Assembly (NCBI RefSeq): GCF_019599045.1
Contig: NZ_CP080623.1
Location: 518,501-582,500, forward strand
Source: Roseovarius sp. SCSIO 43702
GTDB lineage: Bacteria > Pseudomonadota > Alphaproteobacteria > Rhodobacterales > Rhodobacteraceae
Direction of reading: 5' to 3'
Length of the DNA stretch: 64,000 nucleotides
Under the pieces are notes generated by a model that ran no database searches, was not told where the DNA came from, and was given only the letters and a program-made list of their open reading frames with translations. The translations under genes were made by a program, and so were the position numbers. Numbering within the stretch: the stretch's first letter is position 1; the number at the start of each line of letters is the position of its first letter. This document shows, piece by piece, positions 1 to 10,719 of this stretch.

Positions 1-561
1 AGCGAGACGGCGAAGCGCTGGCTGATCTTCGTGCTGATCATTCCCTTCTTCACCAGCTACCTGGTGCGTGTCTATTCGTGGCAGGTGTTCCTCACCGATG
101 CGGGCATCATCAACTCGGCGCTCGCCTATGTCGGGCTCGGTCCCTTCCCGATGCTGAACAACAATTTCGGCACCCTCGTGGGGATGGTCACGCTCTGCCT
201 GCCGCTGGTGATCCTGTTGCAGACCTTCAGCCTGAATTTCGTGAACCGCGACCTGATCGAGGCGGCTCACAACCTGCGCTGCGGGCGGGTGCGGACGGTT
301 TTCGCGGTCATCGTGCCTTCGGCCAGGGTGGGCCTCGTCATCGCGGCGCTGTTCGCCTTCATCCTGTCGTTCGGCGATTTCGTCAGCCCGCTCTATCTCG
401 GGGGCGGCAACCCGCCGACGCTGTCTATCATGATCACCGACATCACCAAGTCCGGGCAGCAATGGCCGCGCGCCGCCGTGGTCGCGGTGACGATGATCGT
501 CACGCTGATGACCGTCGCGCTCGCCGCCGTCACCTACGCCTACAAGGAGCGTGGCAAGTAA
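1..561 (+). CDS. ABC transporter permease, PotB/PotH type (5' end outside window)
   Basis: Inner-membrane permease of a spermidine/putrescine-type ABC importer; the first codon in the window is already inside the gene, so 186 residues of the C-terminal part remain. Visible are the stretch FFTSYLVRVYSWQ typical of PotB/PotH, several hydrophobic helices, and an EAA-type cytoplasmic loop (DLIEAAHNLRC...) that docks on the ATPase. The stop codon overlaps the ATG of the next permease by one base (TAATG), so the two are translationally coupled. Substrate cannot be read from the sequence; polyamines or another small cationic compound are the usual choices for the family. Confidence 0.9.
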   Translation, partial: SETAKRWLIFVLIIPFFTSYLVRVYSWQVFLTDAGIINSALAYVGLGPFPMLNNNFGTLVGMVTLCLPLVILLQTFSLNFVNRDLIEAAHNLRCGRVRTVFAVIVPSARVGLVIAALFAFILSFGDFVSPLYLGGGNPPTLSIMITDITKSGQQWPRAAVVAVTMIVTLMTVALAAVTYAYKERGK

Positions 562-1358
562 TGGGAAACGAGAACAAACTGATCAACGGCCTGCTGGTGT
601 TCTACATCGCGCTGTGCCTGCTCTTCATATTCGCGCCGATCGCCGGAAGCTTCGTTTTCTCTCTGAACTCCGACCGCTTCCCCTCGCTTCCCTTGGGCGA
701 ATTTTCCCTCAAGTGGTATAGCGCGATCTGGGAGGATCCGCTGGTCTGGGCCGGTTTCGGCAACACCGTGCTCGTCGGGCTCACGGTCGCGGTCATCGCC
801 ACCACGCTCGGCTTCGGCGGGGCCTATACCGACTATCGCTACAACTTCTTCGGCAAGTCCTTCTACCTCGCGCTGGCGCTGCTGCCGCCGACGATCCCCG
901 TGGTCATCATGGGCCTCGCGATGCTGGCGTTCCTGTCGCGCATCGACCTGTCGGGCAGCACAATTTCGGTCATCATTGCCCACGGCGTCATGTGCAGCCC
1001 CTTTGCCATGGCCATCATCCGCCTGCGCCTGTCGCAGATGGACCCGGACCTCGAGGCGGCGGCGTGGAACCTTGGCGGGAATGAATGGGCGACGCTGCGC
1101 CACGTCATCATCCCCTTCACCAAACCCGCGCTCTTTGCCGCGCTCTTCATCACCATGGCGGTCTCGTTCGACGAGTTCGCGGTCGCATGGTTCGTCTCGG
1201 GCCTGAACGAGACGCTGCCGGTCAAGATCCTCGGCTTCCTGCAAGGTCAGGTCAGCCCGCGCATCAACGCCATCGGCTCGCTCGCCTTCCTCAGCTCGAT
1301 GACGCTGATCATTCTGGCACAGCTTCTCCTGCGCAACCCCGACGCCGGAAAGAAATAG
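561..1358 (+). CDS. ABC transporter permease, PotC/PotI type
   Basis: Second permease (265 aa) of the same importer. The ATG at 561 overlaps the upstream stop and gives an N-terminal helix beginning LINGLLVFYIALCLLFIF, as in PotC proteins. About six membrane segments follow, with an EAA loop (DLEAAAWNLGG...) near residues 170-190 that contacts the ATPase. The gene is followed after 2 bases by the ATPase gene. Family assignment is secure; substrate is not. Confidence 0.9.
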   Translation: MGNENKLINGLLVFYIALCLLFIFAPIAGSFVFSLNSDRFPSLPLGEFSLKWYSAIWEDPLVWAGFGNTVLVGLTVAVIATTLGFGGAYTDYRYNFFGKSFYLALALLPPTIPVVIMGLAMLAFLSRIDLSGSTISVIIAHGVMCSPFAMAIIRLRLSQMDPDLEAAAWNLGGNEWATLRHVIIPFTKPALFAALFITMAVSFDEFAVAWFVSGLNETLPVKILGFLQGQVSPRINAIGSLAFLSSMTLIILAQLLLRNPDAGKK

Positions 1359-1360
1359 AA

Positions 1361-2461
1361 ATGGACGGTCCAATGACATCACCCGCCATCGTCAAGTTCG
1401 ACAACGTGGTCAAGAAATTCGGCGATTTCGTCGCCGTCGAGAGGGCGGATTTCGAGATCGCCCGTGGCGAATTCCTGGCCATCATGGGCTCGTCCGGCTG
1501 CGGCAAGACGACGACATTGCGAATGCTGGCCGGTCTCGAAGATCCCACCAGCGGCGACATCTATCTCGATGGGGAGCGCGTGAACGGGCGCGCCACCTGG
1601 GATCGCGATACACCGATGGTCTGGCAGAGCCTCGCGCTTTTCCCCTTCCTCACCGTTCAGGAAAACGTCGAGTTCTCGTTGAAGATGCGCGGCGTCGGCA
1701 AGGCCGAGCGCGCCGAGCGCGCGCGCAAGTGGCTCGAGCGGATGCAGATCACCGAGTTCGCGGACCGCAACATCGCCCAGCTTTCGGGTGGTCAGAGGCA
1801 GCGCGTCGCACTGGCCCGCGCCCTCGTGACCGAACCCAAGATCCTGCTTCTGGACGAGCCGCTCTCGGCGCTCGACGCGCATCTCAAGGTGCGGATGCAG
1901 GCCGTCCTGTCGAACCTGCAAAAGGATCTGGGCATCACCTTCGTCTATGTCACCCACTCCATGTCCGAGGCGTTCTCGATGGCCGACCGCGTGGTCATCA
2001 TGAGCCGCGGCCGGATCGAGCAGATCGGCACCCCGGAGGAAATCTACCGCGAACCCAACAACCGCTTCGTCGCAGAATTCCTCGGCTCGGCCAACATTTT
2101 CGAGGCCACCGTCGACGAGAAGGTCGCGGAGGGCTGGAAAGTCACCCATGACGAGGGCAGCGCGATCATCCCGGCAGGCGAGTTGCAGGACGCCAAACCG
2201 GGTGACAAGATCACCTTCATCGTCAGCGCCGAGAACATGCAGTTGAGTGCGCCGGACGGCAATATCGACGGAATCGAGGCGACGGTCGCGGGTGACGAAT
2301 TCGTCGGCGGCACCGCCATGGTCTTTCTCGAGACGGCGACGGGCAAGGAAATCAAGGTGCAGAAATCCCACGAGGAACTGAGCGCCCTGAACCACAAGGC
2401 CGGATCGAAACTGGTCGTGAGCTGGAGCCCCGAGCACTGCCATGTCCTGCCCGACGAGTGA
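1361..2461 (+). CDS. ABC transporter ATP-binding protein, PotA type
   Basis: ATPase subunit (366 aa) energising the importer whose permeases precede it. Walker A is GSSGCGKT (about residues 43-50), the signature is LSGGQRQRVALARAL, followed by the Walker B LLLDEPLSALD and the switch histidine in VYVTHSMSEA. The C-terminal third is a TOBE-like regulatory region. A GGAAAG sequence sits 8 bases before the ATG at 1361; a second in-frame ATG at 1373 is possible but has a weaker ribosome site. This is the last gene of the operon, and the next genes are convergent. Confidence 0.9.
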   Translation: MDGPMTSPAIVKFDNVVKKFGDFVAVERADFEIARGEFLAIMGSSGCGKTTTLRMLAGLEDPTSGDIYLDGERVNGRATWDRDTPMVWQSLALFPFLTVQENVEFSLKMRGVGKAERAERARKWLERMQITEFADRNIAQLSGGQRQRVALARALVTEPKILLLDEPLSALDAHLKVRMQAVLSNLQKDLGITFVYVTHSMSEAFSMADRVVIMSRGRIEQIGTPEEIYREPNNRFVAEFLGSANIFEATVDEKVAEGWKVTHDEGSAIIPAGELQDAKPGDKITFIVSAENMQLSAPDGNIDGIEATVAGDEFVGGTAMVFLETATGKEIKVQKSHEELSALNHKAGSKLVVSWSPEHCHVLPDE

Positions 2462-2500
2462 ACGCCGGGGCCTGATCATCCCGCCGGATGCCTGCAGCGC

Positions 2501-3304
2501 CTAGCGCCTGCGGCCGGTGAACTCTGTCATGCTTTCGTAGATCCCGAAAAAGCGCCCGACGACGATGTCGAAGAGCCGCACCGGAAGGATACCGCGGACC
2601 AGCGGCAGGATATTGACGATCGCGGGCATCCGCAGGAATACGCGGTCGCGTTCGATGGCGCGGACGATCCGGCTGGCCACCGGTGCGGGTTTCAGGATCG
2701 GGATGACGGGCGATTTGACCCCGTCGAACATGCCCGTGTCGATGTAGTAGGGAAGCACCGTCGTCACCCGCACACCGGACGTCCCGCTCTCCATTTCCAG
2801 GCGCAGCGAATCCGACCATCCGACCACCGCCCACTTGCTCGCGCAATAGACCGACATGCCCGGGTTGGAGATCAGGCCGGCGGCCGAGGCGATGTTGACC
2901 ACGTGGCCCGCCCCGCGCGCCATCATCCCGGGCAGCAAGGCGCGGGTCAGATGCATCAGCGCGGTCGTGTTGACCGCCATGGTGCGGTCGATATCGGCAT
3001 GGTCATGCTCGGCAAACGGCCGCCCCACGACGATACCGGCGTTGTTGATCAGGATATCCACGGGCGGGCCCGTCTCACCGATCTGGCCGGCACTTTCCAG
3101 CACGGCCGCGGTATCGGTCACGTCGATCCGGTGGAACTCGGCCCTCGGGCCCAGGCGCTCGGCCGCCGCGGCGATGTTCTCGTCGCTCACATCCCAGACG
3201 ATCAGGCGGCCCAGCCCTTTGCCCAGCATCTCTTCGCCCATCAACAGGCCGATGCCCGAGGCTCCGCCGGTGATCAGGGCCGTGCGGCCGGTAATGTCGG
3301 TCAT
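2501..3304 (-). CDS. SDR family oxidoreductase
   Basis: Short-chain dehydrogenase/reductase of 267 aa. It has the NAD(P)-binding TGGASGIG (residues 13-20), NNAG (87-90), catalytic Ser140, and the YxxxK pair Tyr153/Lys157. The long C-terminal tail, with a hydrophobic segment after residue 220, resembles the retinol-dehydrogenase/SDR16C branch that acts on hydrophobic alcohols. It lies 15 bases downstream of an aldehyde dehydrogenase on the same strand, so an alcohol-to-aldehyde-to-acid pair is a reasonable inference. The substrate is unknown. Confidence 0.85.
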   Translation of the reverse strand: MTDITGRTALITGGASGIGLLMGEEMLGKGLGRLIVWDVSDENIAAAAERLGPRAEFHRIDVTDTAAVLESAGQIGETGPPVDILINNAGIVVGRPFAEHDHADIDRTMAVNTTALMHLTRALLPGMMARGAGHVVNIASAAGLISNPGMSVYCASKWAVVGWSDSLRLEMESGTSGVRVTTVLPYYIDTGMFDGVKSPVIPILKPAPVASRIVRAIERDRVFLRMPAIVNILPLVRGILPVRLFDIVVGRFFGIYESMTEFTGRRR

Positions 3305-3319
3305 GGTGTGTCTCCCTGC

Positions 3320-4714
3320 CTAGCGGCCCAGGACGCGGATCACGAAGTCCGCCAACTTGCCGAATGGCGGGCCGATGACCTCGAACGCGTTGAAGAAGCC
3401 CGGCTTGTAGATCGACCGTGCATGGCTCATCCGGCGAAACCCGTCGCGTCCGTGATACGCGCCGATGCCACTGTCGCCGACCCCGCCGAACGGCAGATCG
3501 TCCTGCGCGATATGCAGCAGCGTGCCGTTGAGCGTGACGCCCCCCGAGATGGCCCCGTCGAGGATCGTCCCGCGCGCGGTCCGGTCATCGGTGAAGGCAT
3601 AAAGCGCAAGTGGCCGCGCGTGACGGTTGATGAAGGCAAGCGCCTCGTCGAGCGAGCCGTAGGTCACGATGGGCAGGATCGGCCCGAAGATCTCCTCTCT
3701 CAGAAGCAGGCACTGTCCGGGCGCGTCGATCACCAGCGTCGGCGCGATCTTGTCGCCGTAATCCCCCGAAGGCCGCAGGATCGTCGCGCCGCCCTCCCGC
3801 GCCTCCTCCACCGCCTCCACCAGGCGGTTCCGGTGCCGCGCGGTGATGATGTCGGCATACCCGCCCTCCGACCGTGCGGCGGGATAGGCGCTCTCGATCC
3901 GGTCGATGATCTGGCGCGCCAGCGCCTCGGCCTTCCCCTCGGGCACCAGCACGTAGTCGGGCGCGATGCAGGTCTGGCCGGCATTGGTGAACTTGCCCAG
4001 CACGATCGAGCGCGCGGCCTTGTCGAGCGGGTAGTCGGGCGCCACCACGGCCGGCGACTTGCCCCCCAACTCCAGCGTGACGGGGGTGAGGTTGGCCGCC
4101 GCCGCCTGCATCACCTTGCGCCCCACGGCGGTCGACCCGGTAAAGATCAGGTGATCGAACGGAAGCGCCGAGAAAGCCTGCGCCACCTCGACACCCCCCG
4201 TCTCGACCGTGACGACATCCGCGTCGAAATAGTTCGAGACGAGCCGCTTCAGAAGCTCGGAGAAGCCGGGCGTCAGCTCGGATGGCTTGATCATGGCACG
4301 GTTGCCGGCGCCAAGGACATCGACCAGCGGCCCGAGCGCAAGCAGGAGCGGATAGTTCCAGGGCGAGATGATCCCGACCACGCCCAGCGGCTCGTGACGC
4401 ACCCAGGCCGAACCGGGCTGAAACGGCCAGGCCACGTGCCGGCGCTCATCGCGCATCCAACGTCCCAGGTGGCGCGACGTGTTGCGCAGGGTGTTGAGAA
4501 GCGGCACGATTTCCAGAAGCTCGGTCTCCTTGCGGGGCCGGCCACCGAAATCCGTGTCGATGACGCGGGCAATCTCGTCGCGGTTCTCGACCACCATGCG
4601 CCGAAGCGAAGAAAGCCGATCTTTCCGTGTCGCCAGCTCGGGCAGGCGGTCACGCCGGGACGCCTTCCGCATCGTGTCGAAGGCCGGAAATTCGGGATGA
4701 GCTTCATCTTTCAT
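3320..4714 (-). CDS. Coniferyl-aldehyde-dehydrogenase-type aldehyde dehydrogenase
   Basis: NAD(P)-dependent aldehyde dehydrogenase of 464 aa. The catalytic cysteine lies in GQTCIAP and the general-base glutamate in LELGGKSP; the WNYPLLLALGPL cofactor motif is present. Length and the N-terminal region match the short class-3-like aldehyde dehydrogenases that include coniferyl aldehyde dehydrogenase and lack a leader. The ATG at 4714 was chosen because AAGAGGAAG precedes it; the frame stays open further upstream but shows no homologous sequence there. It forms an operon with the downstream SDR. Actual substrate is not determined; lignin-derived or fatty aldehydes are possible. Confidence 0.85.
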   Translation of the reverse strand: MKDEAHPEFPAFDTMRKASRRDRLPELATRKDRLSSLRRMVVENRDEIARVIDTDFGGRPRKETELLEIVPLLNTLRNTSRHLGRWMRDERRHVAWPFQPGSAWVRHEPLGVVGIISPWNYPLLLALGPLVDVLGAGNRAMIKPSELTPGFSELLKRLVSNYFDADVVTVETGGVEVAQAFSALPFDHLIFTGSTAVGRKVMQAAAANLTPVTLELGGKSPAVVAPDYPLDKAARSIVLGKFTNAGQTCIAPDYVLVPEGKAEALARQIIDRIESAYPAARSEGGYADIITARHRNRLVEAVEEAREGGATILRPSGDYGDKIAPTLVIDAPGQCLLLREEIFGPILPIVTYGSLDEALAFINRHARPLALYAFTDDRTARGTILDGAISGGVTLNGTLLHIAQDDLPFGGVGDSGIGAYHGRDGFRRMSHARSIYKPGFFNAFEVIGPPFGKLADFVIRVLGR

Positions 4715-5039
4715 GCGCGGGCTTCCTCTTGCTGACGGTCGCAGGCACCCGGTCGTTCCAACCCGGTTGCCAGGGACATGCCCGATATACCATGCCAGCG
4801 CATCGTGCCGATTCCTATTCCCGGCCACGCGCGCGTAACGTCGCGTAGTTCTGGCCGAATGATCGGGCCGGACCGATTGGCCATGGACAAAGCGCCCCCA
4901 CTCTGTCAGAAGGACGACGCTACGTTACTTCAGTCGATCTCCTGCTTTCCCTTCCGGACCTCAGCGAACTCGATACTGGCAAACTGCGCCACGCTGTTGC
5001 ACTTCCGCGAACAGGTTGAAAACTAAAGGAGATCACACG
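4715..5039. promoter_or_regulatory. Divergent intergenic region, aldehyde dehydrogenase / cold-shock gene
   Basis: About 325 bases between two divergent starts. I find no convincing open frame here. The part next to the cold-shock gene is less GC-rich and presumably holds its promoter and long leader, ending in the ribosome site AAAGGAG at 5025-5031. No clear -35/-10 pair could be assigned by eye. Confidence 0.45.
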
Positions 5040-5246
5040 ATGGCCAATGGCACCGTGAAATGGTTCAATTCCACCAAAGGCTTCGGCTTTATTGCCCCCG
5101 CGAATGGCGGAAAGGACGTCTTCGTCCATATTTCCGCGCTCGAGCGCGCGGGCCTCACGTCGCTGGACGACAATCAGGAAGTCACGTTCGACATCGAATC
5201 CGGCCGTGACGGCCGCGAGTCGGCGACGAATCTTCAGCTCGCCTGA
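5040..5246 (+). CDS. Cold-shock protein (CspA family)
   Basis: Single cold-shock domain of 68 aa that binds single-stranded RNA/DNA and melts RNA structure. RNP1 is KGFGFI and RNP2 is VFVHIS, both intact, preceded by the typical GTVKWFN start. The ATG at 5040 is preceded by AAAGGAG at 9 bases; an upstream in-frame ATG at 5016 lacks this. It is monocistronic and ends in a strong terminator. Whether it is cold-induced or constitutive cannot be told. Confidence 0.95.
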   Translation: MANGTVKWFNSTKGFGFIAPANGGKDVFVHISALERAGLTSLDDNQEVTFDIESGRDGRESATNLQLA

Positions 5247-5269
5247 GCGATAGATCCGAATTCGGAACA

Positions 5270-5292
5270 GGGCGCCCCCGGGCGCCCTTTTT
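5270..5292 (+). terminator. Rho-independent terminator of the cold-shock gene
   Basis: Perfect 7-bp GC stem (gggcgcc/ggcgccc) with a cccg tetraloop followed directly by five T, 24 bases after the stop codon. Confidence 0.9.
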
Positions 5293-5386
5293 CGTTGCGC
5301 CGGCTTTGTGGGGCAATGCTCCTCCGTTTTCGCAACGCCCAGAAACCCCTCGAATCCGCGTGGCGGGAATGATACCGCTCCGGCAG

Positions 5387-5406
5387 GGATATCTCCGGCA
5401 AGAAGA
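5387..5406 (+). repeat. Leader motif GGATATCTCC-GGCAAGAAGA (copy 1)
   Basis: A 20-base sequence directly before the queG start. It matches the one at 55551-55570 in 18 of 20 positions and supplies the purine-rich ribosome-binding part (AAGAAG). Looser relatives precede 6515 and 8604. Confidence 0.5.
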
Positions 5407-5409
5407 CGC

Positions 5410-6465
5410 ATGACGACGCTCAAGGACAGGCTGGTCGCCCAGGCGGTGGAGGAGGGGTTCGACCTCGCGCGGATCTGTCGGCCCTGGGACGTGCCGCAGG
5501 TGCCCGAGCGGCTGGCCGAGTTCCTGCGTCAGGGGCGCCACGGGCAGATGACATGGCTCGAAGGCCGCAGCCATTGGCGCGGCGATCCACATGCCCTCTG
5601 GCCCGAGGCGCGATCGGTCATCATGCTGGGCGAAAGCTACACACCCCAGAGCGACCCCACCGCGACGCTGGAGCGACCGGACGTGGGTACGATCTCGGTC
5701 TATGCGCGGGGGAGGGACTACCACGACACGGTCAAGAAGCGCCTGAAGCGACTGGCGCGGTGGCTCATAGCGGCGGCGGGAAACGAGACCGAAGTCAAGG
5801 TGTTCGTCGACACCGCCCCGGTGCCGGAAAAGCCGCTGGGACAGGCCGCCGGTCTCGGCTGGCAGGGCAAGCACACCAACCTGCTGAGCCGCGATCTGGG
5901 CAACTGGTTCTTCATCGGCTCGATCTTCACCACGCTCGACCTGCCGGTGGACCCGCCCGAGATCGATCATTGCGGCTCCTGCCGGGCCTGCCTCGACGCC
6001 TGCCCGACCGATGCGTTCCCCGCGCCCTACCAACTGGATGCGCGGCGCTGCATCTCGTATCTGACGATCGAGCATCACGGGCCGGTCGACCCCGCCCTGC
6101 GGCCGCTCATGGGCAACCGCATCTACGGCTGTGACGATTGCCTCGCCGCCTGCCCGTGGAACAAGTTCGCCGTCGCCGCCCGCGAGACGCGCTATCATGC
6201 GCGCGACGACCTCGATGCGCCGCCGCTGGCCGAACTGGCGACGCTCGACGACGCCGCCTTCCGCGCGAAGTTCTCGGGCAGCCCGATCAAGCGCATCGGC
6301 CGCGACCGCTTCCTGCGCAACGTGCTCTACGCCATCGGCAATTCCGGCGATGCCGCGCTGGTGCCCAGTGCCGAGGCGCATCTGGACGATCCCGACGAGA
6401 CGGTGCGCGACGCCGCGCGCTGGGCGCTGGAGCGACTGAAATCTGACGCAAACGGGCTGGCATGA
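5410..6465 (+). CDS. queG: Epoxyqueuosine reductase QueG
   Basis: Cobalamin- and iron-sulfur-dependent enzyme (351 aa) that reduces epoxyqueuosine to queuosine in tRNA, the last step of queuosine biosynthesis. Two 4Fe-4S motifs are seen: [12 protein letters not shown] at about residue 188 and [13 protein letters not shown] at about 240. The C-terminus has a HEAT-like repeat ([25 protein letters not shown] region). The ATG at 5410 fits the family's N-terminus and follows a purine-rich leader; the frame is open upstream without homology. The neighbours are not queuosine genes. Confidence 0.95.
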   Translation: MTTLKDRLVAQAVEEGFDLARICRPWDVPQVPERLAEFLRQGRHGQMTWLEGRSHWRGDPHALWPEARSVIMLGESYTPQSDPTATLERPDVGTISVYARGRDYHDTVKKRLKRLARWLIAAAGNETEVKVFVDTAPVPEKPLGQAAGLGWQGKHTNLLSRDLGNWFFIGSIFTTLDLPVDPPEIDHCGSCRACLDACPTDAFPAPYQLDARRCISYLTIEHHGPVDPALRPLMGNRIYGCDDCLAACPWNKFAVAARETRYHARDDLDAPPLAELATLDDAAFRAKFSGSPIKRIGRDRFLRNVLYAIGNSGDAALVPSAEAHLDDPDETVRDAARWALERLKSDANGLA

Positions 6466-6514
6466 GCCGCGCCCGAGCCGCTACATCCGGCAGGACGAAG
6501 ACGAGGGACGGGCC

Positions 6515-8515
6515 ATGGCGCTTTTGCTTGGGGTGGATACGGGCGGCACCTATACCGACGCGGTGCTGGTGCGTGACGAGGAAACGGTCGTGGCGTCGGC
6601 CAAGGCGCTCACCACGCGGCACGATCTGGCCCTTGGCATCGGCGAGGCGGTCGAGGCCGTCCTGACGCAAAGCGGCGTCGACGTGGCCGGGATCGGGATG
6701 GCGTCGCTCTCGACCACGCTGGCCACCAATGCGCTGGTCGAGGGGCAGGGCGGGCGTGTGGCCCTCGTCTACGTGGGCTTCCGCGAGCGTGACCTCGACG
6801 CGCATGGACTTCGCGAGGCGCTCGCGGGCGACCCGGCGCTCGTGCTGACGGGTGGGCATGACCACGCCGGCGGCGAGGCCGCACCGCTCGATCATGCGGC
6901 GCTGGCGGACTGGCTGGCCGAGGATCGCGGCATCTCGGCCTTCGCGGTCGCGGGGCAATTCGCCACGCGCAACCCCGCGCATGAACTGGCCGTGGCCGAC
7001 ATGATCCGCGAGATGACCGGGCGCCCGGTCTCGTGTTCGCATCACCTCTCGGCCCGGCTTGGCGGGCCGAAACGCGCGCTCACCGCCGTGCTCAACGCGC
7101 GGCTCATCGGGATGATCGCGCGGCTCATCGAGCGGGCCGAGTCGAAACTGGGCGAACTGGGAATCGCCGCGCCGCTCATGGTGGTGCGCGGCGACGGCGC
7201 GCTCATCAGCGCCGCCCAGGCGCGCGAGCGTCCCATCGAGACGATCCTGAGCGGCCCCGCGGCCTCGATCGTCGGCGCACGCTGGCTGACGGGGGCGGAT
7301 TTCGCACTCGTCTCGGACATCGGCGGAACCACGACCGACGTGGCCGTGCTGCGCGATGGACGGCCCGCGATCGACCCGGCGGGCGCGCAGGTGGGGCCGT
7401 GGCGCACCATGGTCGAGGCCGTGGCCATGCGCACCACCGGCCTTGGCGGTGACAGCGAGGTGCATGTGCTGGACGAGGGGCTGCGGGGCGGTGTCACGCT
7501 CGGTCCGCGCCGTCTCGTCCCGGTGAGCCTTCTGGCGCGGGAGGCGCCCGAGGCGGTGCATGCGGCGCTTGACGAGCAGCTGCGCGCCACCGCGCCGGGC
7601 GAGCATGACGCGCGCTTCCTGCGCGCCGTGCCGGGCGTCGAGGCCGACGGCCTGCCCGAACGTGACGCGGCGCTTCTGGCGCGGATCGGCGACACGGTGC
7701 AGCCGCTGGATCGCGTCCTGCGCACCCGGATGGAGGCCCAGGCGCTCAGGCGGCTCGTTTCGCGCGGGCTCGTGCAGGTGGGCGGCGTCACGCCTTCGGA
7801 CGCGAGCCATGTGACCGGCGCGCTCGACGCCTGGGATGCCGGGGCGGCGGCGAAGGCGCTCGACCTCGTGGCGCGCAAGCGTACCGGCTCGGGCAACCGG
7901 CTTGCCCCCGACGCGGCCACGCTCGCCCGGATGATCGTCGACCGCCTCACCCACCAGACGAGCCTCGTGCTTCTGGAAAGCGCCTTCGACGAGGACGCGC
8001 ACGAGTTCGGTGATCCCGCGCCGGTCCTCGCGCGCCATGTTCTCACGCAGCGCGGGCTTGACGGGCACCGCGGGCTGGTGCGGCTTTCGGCGGGGCTCGA
8101 CGTGCCGGTGATCGGGCTCGGCGCCTCTGCGCCAAGCTATTACCCGGCCGTCGGCACGCGGCTCGGTTGCGAGATGATCCTGCCGCCCCATGCCGGTGTG
8201 GCCAATGCCATCGGCGCGGTCGTGGGCCGCGTCACGATCCGCAGGACGGGAACGGTCACTGTGCCGGGCGAGGGGCGTTACCGCGCCCATCTCGAGACCG
8301 GCCCCGAGGATCACGGCACCGAGACGGCGGCGCTGGAGGCGATGACCGCGCATCTCCGGCAGGCGGCGCGCGCCGAGGCCATCACCGCCGGGGCCGAGGA
8401 CGTGCAGGTCACCGTCCATACCGAGATCCGCAAGGCACAGGCCGAGGCGCGCGAGGTGTTCCTAGAGGCCGAGATCACCGTCGAGGCGACCGGCCGCCCG
8501 CGCATCGCGACCTGA
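6515..8515 (+). CDS. Hydantoinase/oxoprolinase family protein, subunit-A type
   Basis: Protein of 666 aa with the actin-like ATPase fold of the HyuA family. It starts with [15 protein letters not shown] (phosphate loop of the Hydant_A N-domain), has a second nucleotide-binding element [12 protein letters not shown] near residue 270, and a full Hydantoinase_A core. Relatives carry out ATP-dependent opening of hydantoins or 5-oxoproline, or serve in acetone carboxylase, usually with a HyuB partner. No HyuB gene is next to it, so its reaction is open. GAGGGACGGG precedes the ATG. The following operon starts 88 bases downstream. Confidence 0.85.
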   Translation: MALLLGVDTGGTYTDAVLVRDEETVVASAKALTTRHDLALGIGEAVEAVLTQSGVDVAGIGMASLSTTLATNALVEGQGGRVALVYVGFRERDLDAHGLREALAGDPALVLTGGHDHAGGEAAPLDHAALADWLAEDRGISAFAVAGQFATRNPAHELAVADMIREMTGRPVSCSHHLSARLGGPKRALTAVLNARLIGMIARLIERAESKLGELGIAAPLMVVRGDGALISAAQARERPIETILSGPAASIVGARWLTGADFALVSDIGGTTTDVAVLRDGRPAIDPAGAQVGPWRTMVEAVAMRTTGLGGDSEVHVLDEGLRGGVTLGPRRLVPVSLLAREAPEAVHAALDEQLRATAPGEHDARFLRAVPGVEADGLPERDAALLARIGDTVQPLDRVLRTRMEAQALRRLVSRGLVQVGGVTPSDASHVTGALDAWDAGAAAKALDLVARKRTGSGNRLAPDAATLARMIVDRLTHQTSLVLLESAFDEDAHEFGDPAPVLARHVLTQRGLDGHRGLVRLSAGLDVPVIGLGASAPSYYPAVGTRLGCEMILPPHAGVANAIGAVVGRVTIRRTGTVTVPGEGRYRAHLETGPEDHGTETAALEAMTAHLRQAARAEAITAGAEDVQVTVHTEIRKAQAEAREVFLEAEITVEATGRPRIAT

Positions 8516-8603
8516 GCGGCCGGGTGACGCCCCCTGCGCCCACGGGTGGCCAGCAGCCGCGCGTCGGAGTATTCCTTGCAGGACGCAGCACGAGGAGATG
8601 ACC

Positions 8604-9800
8604 ATGCAGGCGGCCCAGAGGTTCAACGACGACATCAACGCGCGGCTCGAGGATCTGAAATCCGAAGGTCTCTACAAGACCGAGCGGGTCATCACCTCGA
8701 TGCAGGCGGGCGAGGTGGAGCTCGCGGGCGGGCAGGAGGTCATCAACCTCTGCGCCAACAACTACCTCGGGCTTGCCGATGATCCGCGCATCATCGAGGC
8801 CGCGCATCAGGCGCTCGATCGCTACGGGTTCGGCATGGCCTCGGTCCGCTTCATCTGCGGCACGCAGGAAGAGCACAAGGAGCTCGAGGCGCGCATCGCC
8901 GGGTTCCTCGGCAAGGAGGACAGCATCCTCTACGCCGCGGCCTTCGATGCGAATACGGGCCTCTTCGAGACGATTCTCGGACCCGAGGACGCAATCATCT
9001 CGGACGCGCTCAACCACGCCTCGATCATCGACGGCGTGCGCCTCTGCAAGGCGCAGCGGCTGCGTTACGGGAATTCCGACATGGCCGATCTCGAACGCTG
9101 CCTGAAGGAGGCGCAGGGCGCGCGCCACCGGCTCATCGCCACCGATGGCGTGTTCTCGATGGATGGCTACTACGCGCGGCTGGACGAGATCTGCGACCTC
9201 GCCGACCGCTACGACGCGTTGGTGATGGTGGACGATTGCCACGCGACGGGGTTCGTCGGCCCCACGGGGCGCGGCACGGCCGAGAAATTCGGCGTGACCG
9301 ACCGCGTGGACATCATGACCGGCACGCTCGGCAAGGCGCTGGGCGGGGCGTCGGGCGGCTACACCGCGGCCTCCGCACCGGTGGTCGATTGGCTCCGTCA
9401 GCGCTCGCGGCCCTATCTCTTCTCGAACACGTTGGCGCCCGTCATCGCGGCGGCCTCGCTCAAGGTGTTCGACCTGCTCGAGGAAGGCGGCGAGCTGCGC
9501 GCGCAGGTGTGGGAGAATGCCGCCTATTTCCGCGAGAAGATGACCGCGCTCGGCTTCGAGCTTCTGCCGGGCGACCACGCGATCATCCCCGTCATGCTGC
9601 GCGACCCGAAACTGGCGCAGGAAATGGCCGCGAAACTGGGCGAGCACGGCGTCTACGTTACCGCCTTCAGCTTCCCGGTCGTGCCGAAGGGACAGGACCG
9701 CATCCGCACCCAGATGAGCGCGGCCCATACCCGGCCCATGCTCGACCGCGCGATCGACGCCTTCGGCGCGGTGGGGCGCGATCTGGGCGTGATCTCGTGA
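8604..9800 (+). CDS. kbl: Glycine C-acetyltransferase (2-amino-3-ketobutyrate CoA ligase)
   Basis: PLP-dependent alpha-oxoamine synthase family enzyme of 398 aa that splits 2-amino-3-oxobutyrate with CoA into glycine and acetyl-CoA, the second step of threonine catabolism via Tdh. [10 protein letters not shown] near the N-terminus, [21 protein letters not shown] and the PLP-lysine region [12 protein letters not shown] all match E. coli Kbl closely. The ATG at 8604 is favoured because CGAGGAG lies 6 bases before it; an in-frame ATG at 8598 touches that site. It is first in an operon with tdh two genes downstream. Confidence 0.95.
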   Translation: MQAAQRFNDDINARLEDLKSEGLYKTERVITSMQAGEVELAGGQEVINLCANNYLGLADDPRIIEAAHQALDRYGFGMASVRFICGTQEEHKELEARIAGFLGKEDSILYAAAFDANTGLFETILGPEDAIISDALNHASIIDGVRLCKAQRLRYGNSDMADLERCLKEAQGARHRLIATDGVFSMDGYYARLDEICDLADRYDALVMVDDCHATGFVGPTGRGTAEKFGVTDRVDIMTGTLGKALGGASGGYTAASAPVVDWLRQRSRPYLFSNTLAPVIAAASLKVFDLLEEGGELRAQVWENAAYFREKMTALGFELLPGDHAIIPVMLRDPKLAQEMAAKLGEHGVYVTAFSFPVVPKGQDRIRTQMSAAHTRPMLDRAIDAFGAVGRDLGVIS

Positions 9801-10719
9801 TCCTGCCCTCGGTCGTCGAGGCCATCGGCGACACGCCCCTGGTCGAGTTGCGCCGGATCAGGGACGCGTTGGAGCTCGAGGGTCGGCTGCTGGCCAAGCT
9901 CGACAACCTCCTGCCCGGCTATTCCAAGAAGGACCGCGCCGCCCGCGCCGTGATCGAGGAGGCGCGCGCATCGGGTGCGCTGGCCGGGGGCCAGCCGGTG
10001 GTCGAGCTGACCTCGGGCAACATGGGCACCGGCCTCGCCATCGTCTGCGGCGTGCTGGGTCACCCCTTCGTCGCGGTGATGAGCGAGGGCAACTCGCCCG
10101 AGCGCGCCCGGATGATGCGCAGCCTGGGCGCCGAGGTCGTGCTCGTCCCGCAGGCCGAGGGCAGCAGGCCGGGCGAGGTATCGGGCCGCGACCTCGCGCT
10201 GGTCGAGGAGGCGGCGCAACGGCTCACCGCCGAGCGCGGCGCCTTCCGCGCCGACCAGTTTCGCGTGCCGGCCAACCCCCGCGCGCACGAAACCGGCACC
10301 GCGCCCGAGATATGGGAGCAGTCGGGCGGCACCGTGACGGCGTTCTGCGACTTCATCGGCTCCGGCGGTACGCTGGGCGGCACCGCGCGATTCCTCGGTC
10401 CGAAGGGTGTGCGCTGCTACGGCGTGGACCCCGACCGCGCCGATCACCCGATCCAGGGCGGCGGCTATGACATGTCGGACCTGCCGCATCTCGACGGCAT
10501 CGACCTCGCCGGAAGGCTCACGGTGTCGGGCGAGGACGCCCGCTTCCACGCCCGCCTCCTTGCCCGGCGCGAGGGCATCTTCGGCGGCTATTCCGCCGGC
10601 GCGAACCTCGCCGCCGCCTGCCGCCTGTTGCAAGGCCCGGAAAAGGGCGGCACGGTCGCCTTCGTGGTCTGCGACAGCGGCCTCAAATACCTGTCCACCG
10701 ACCTATGGGAGGGCGCGTA

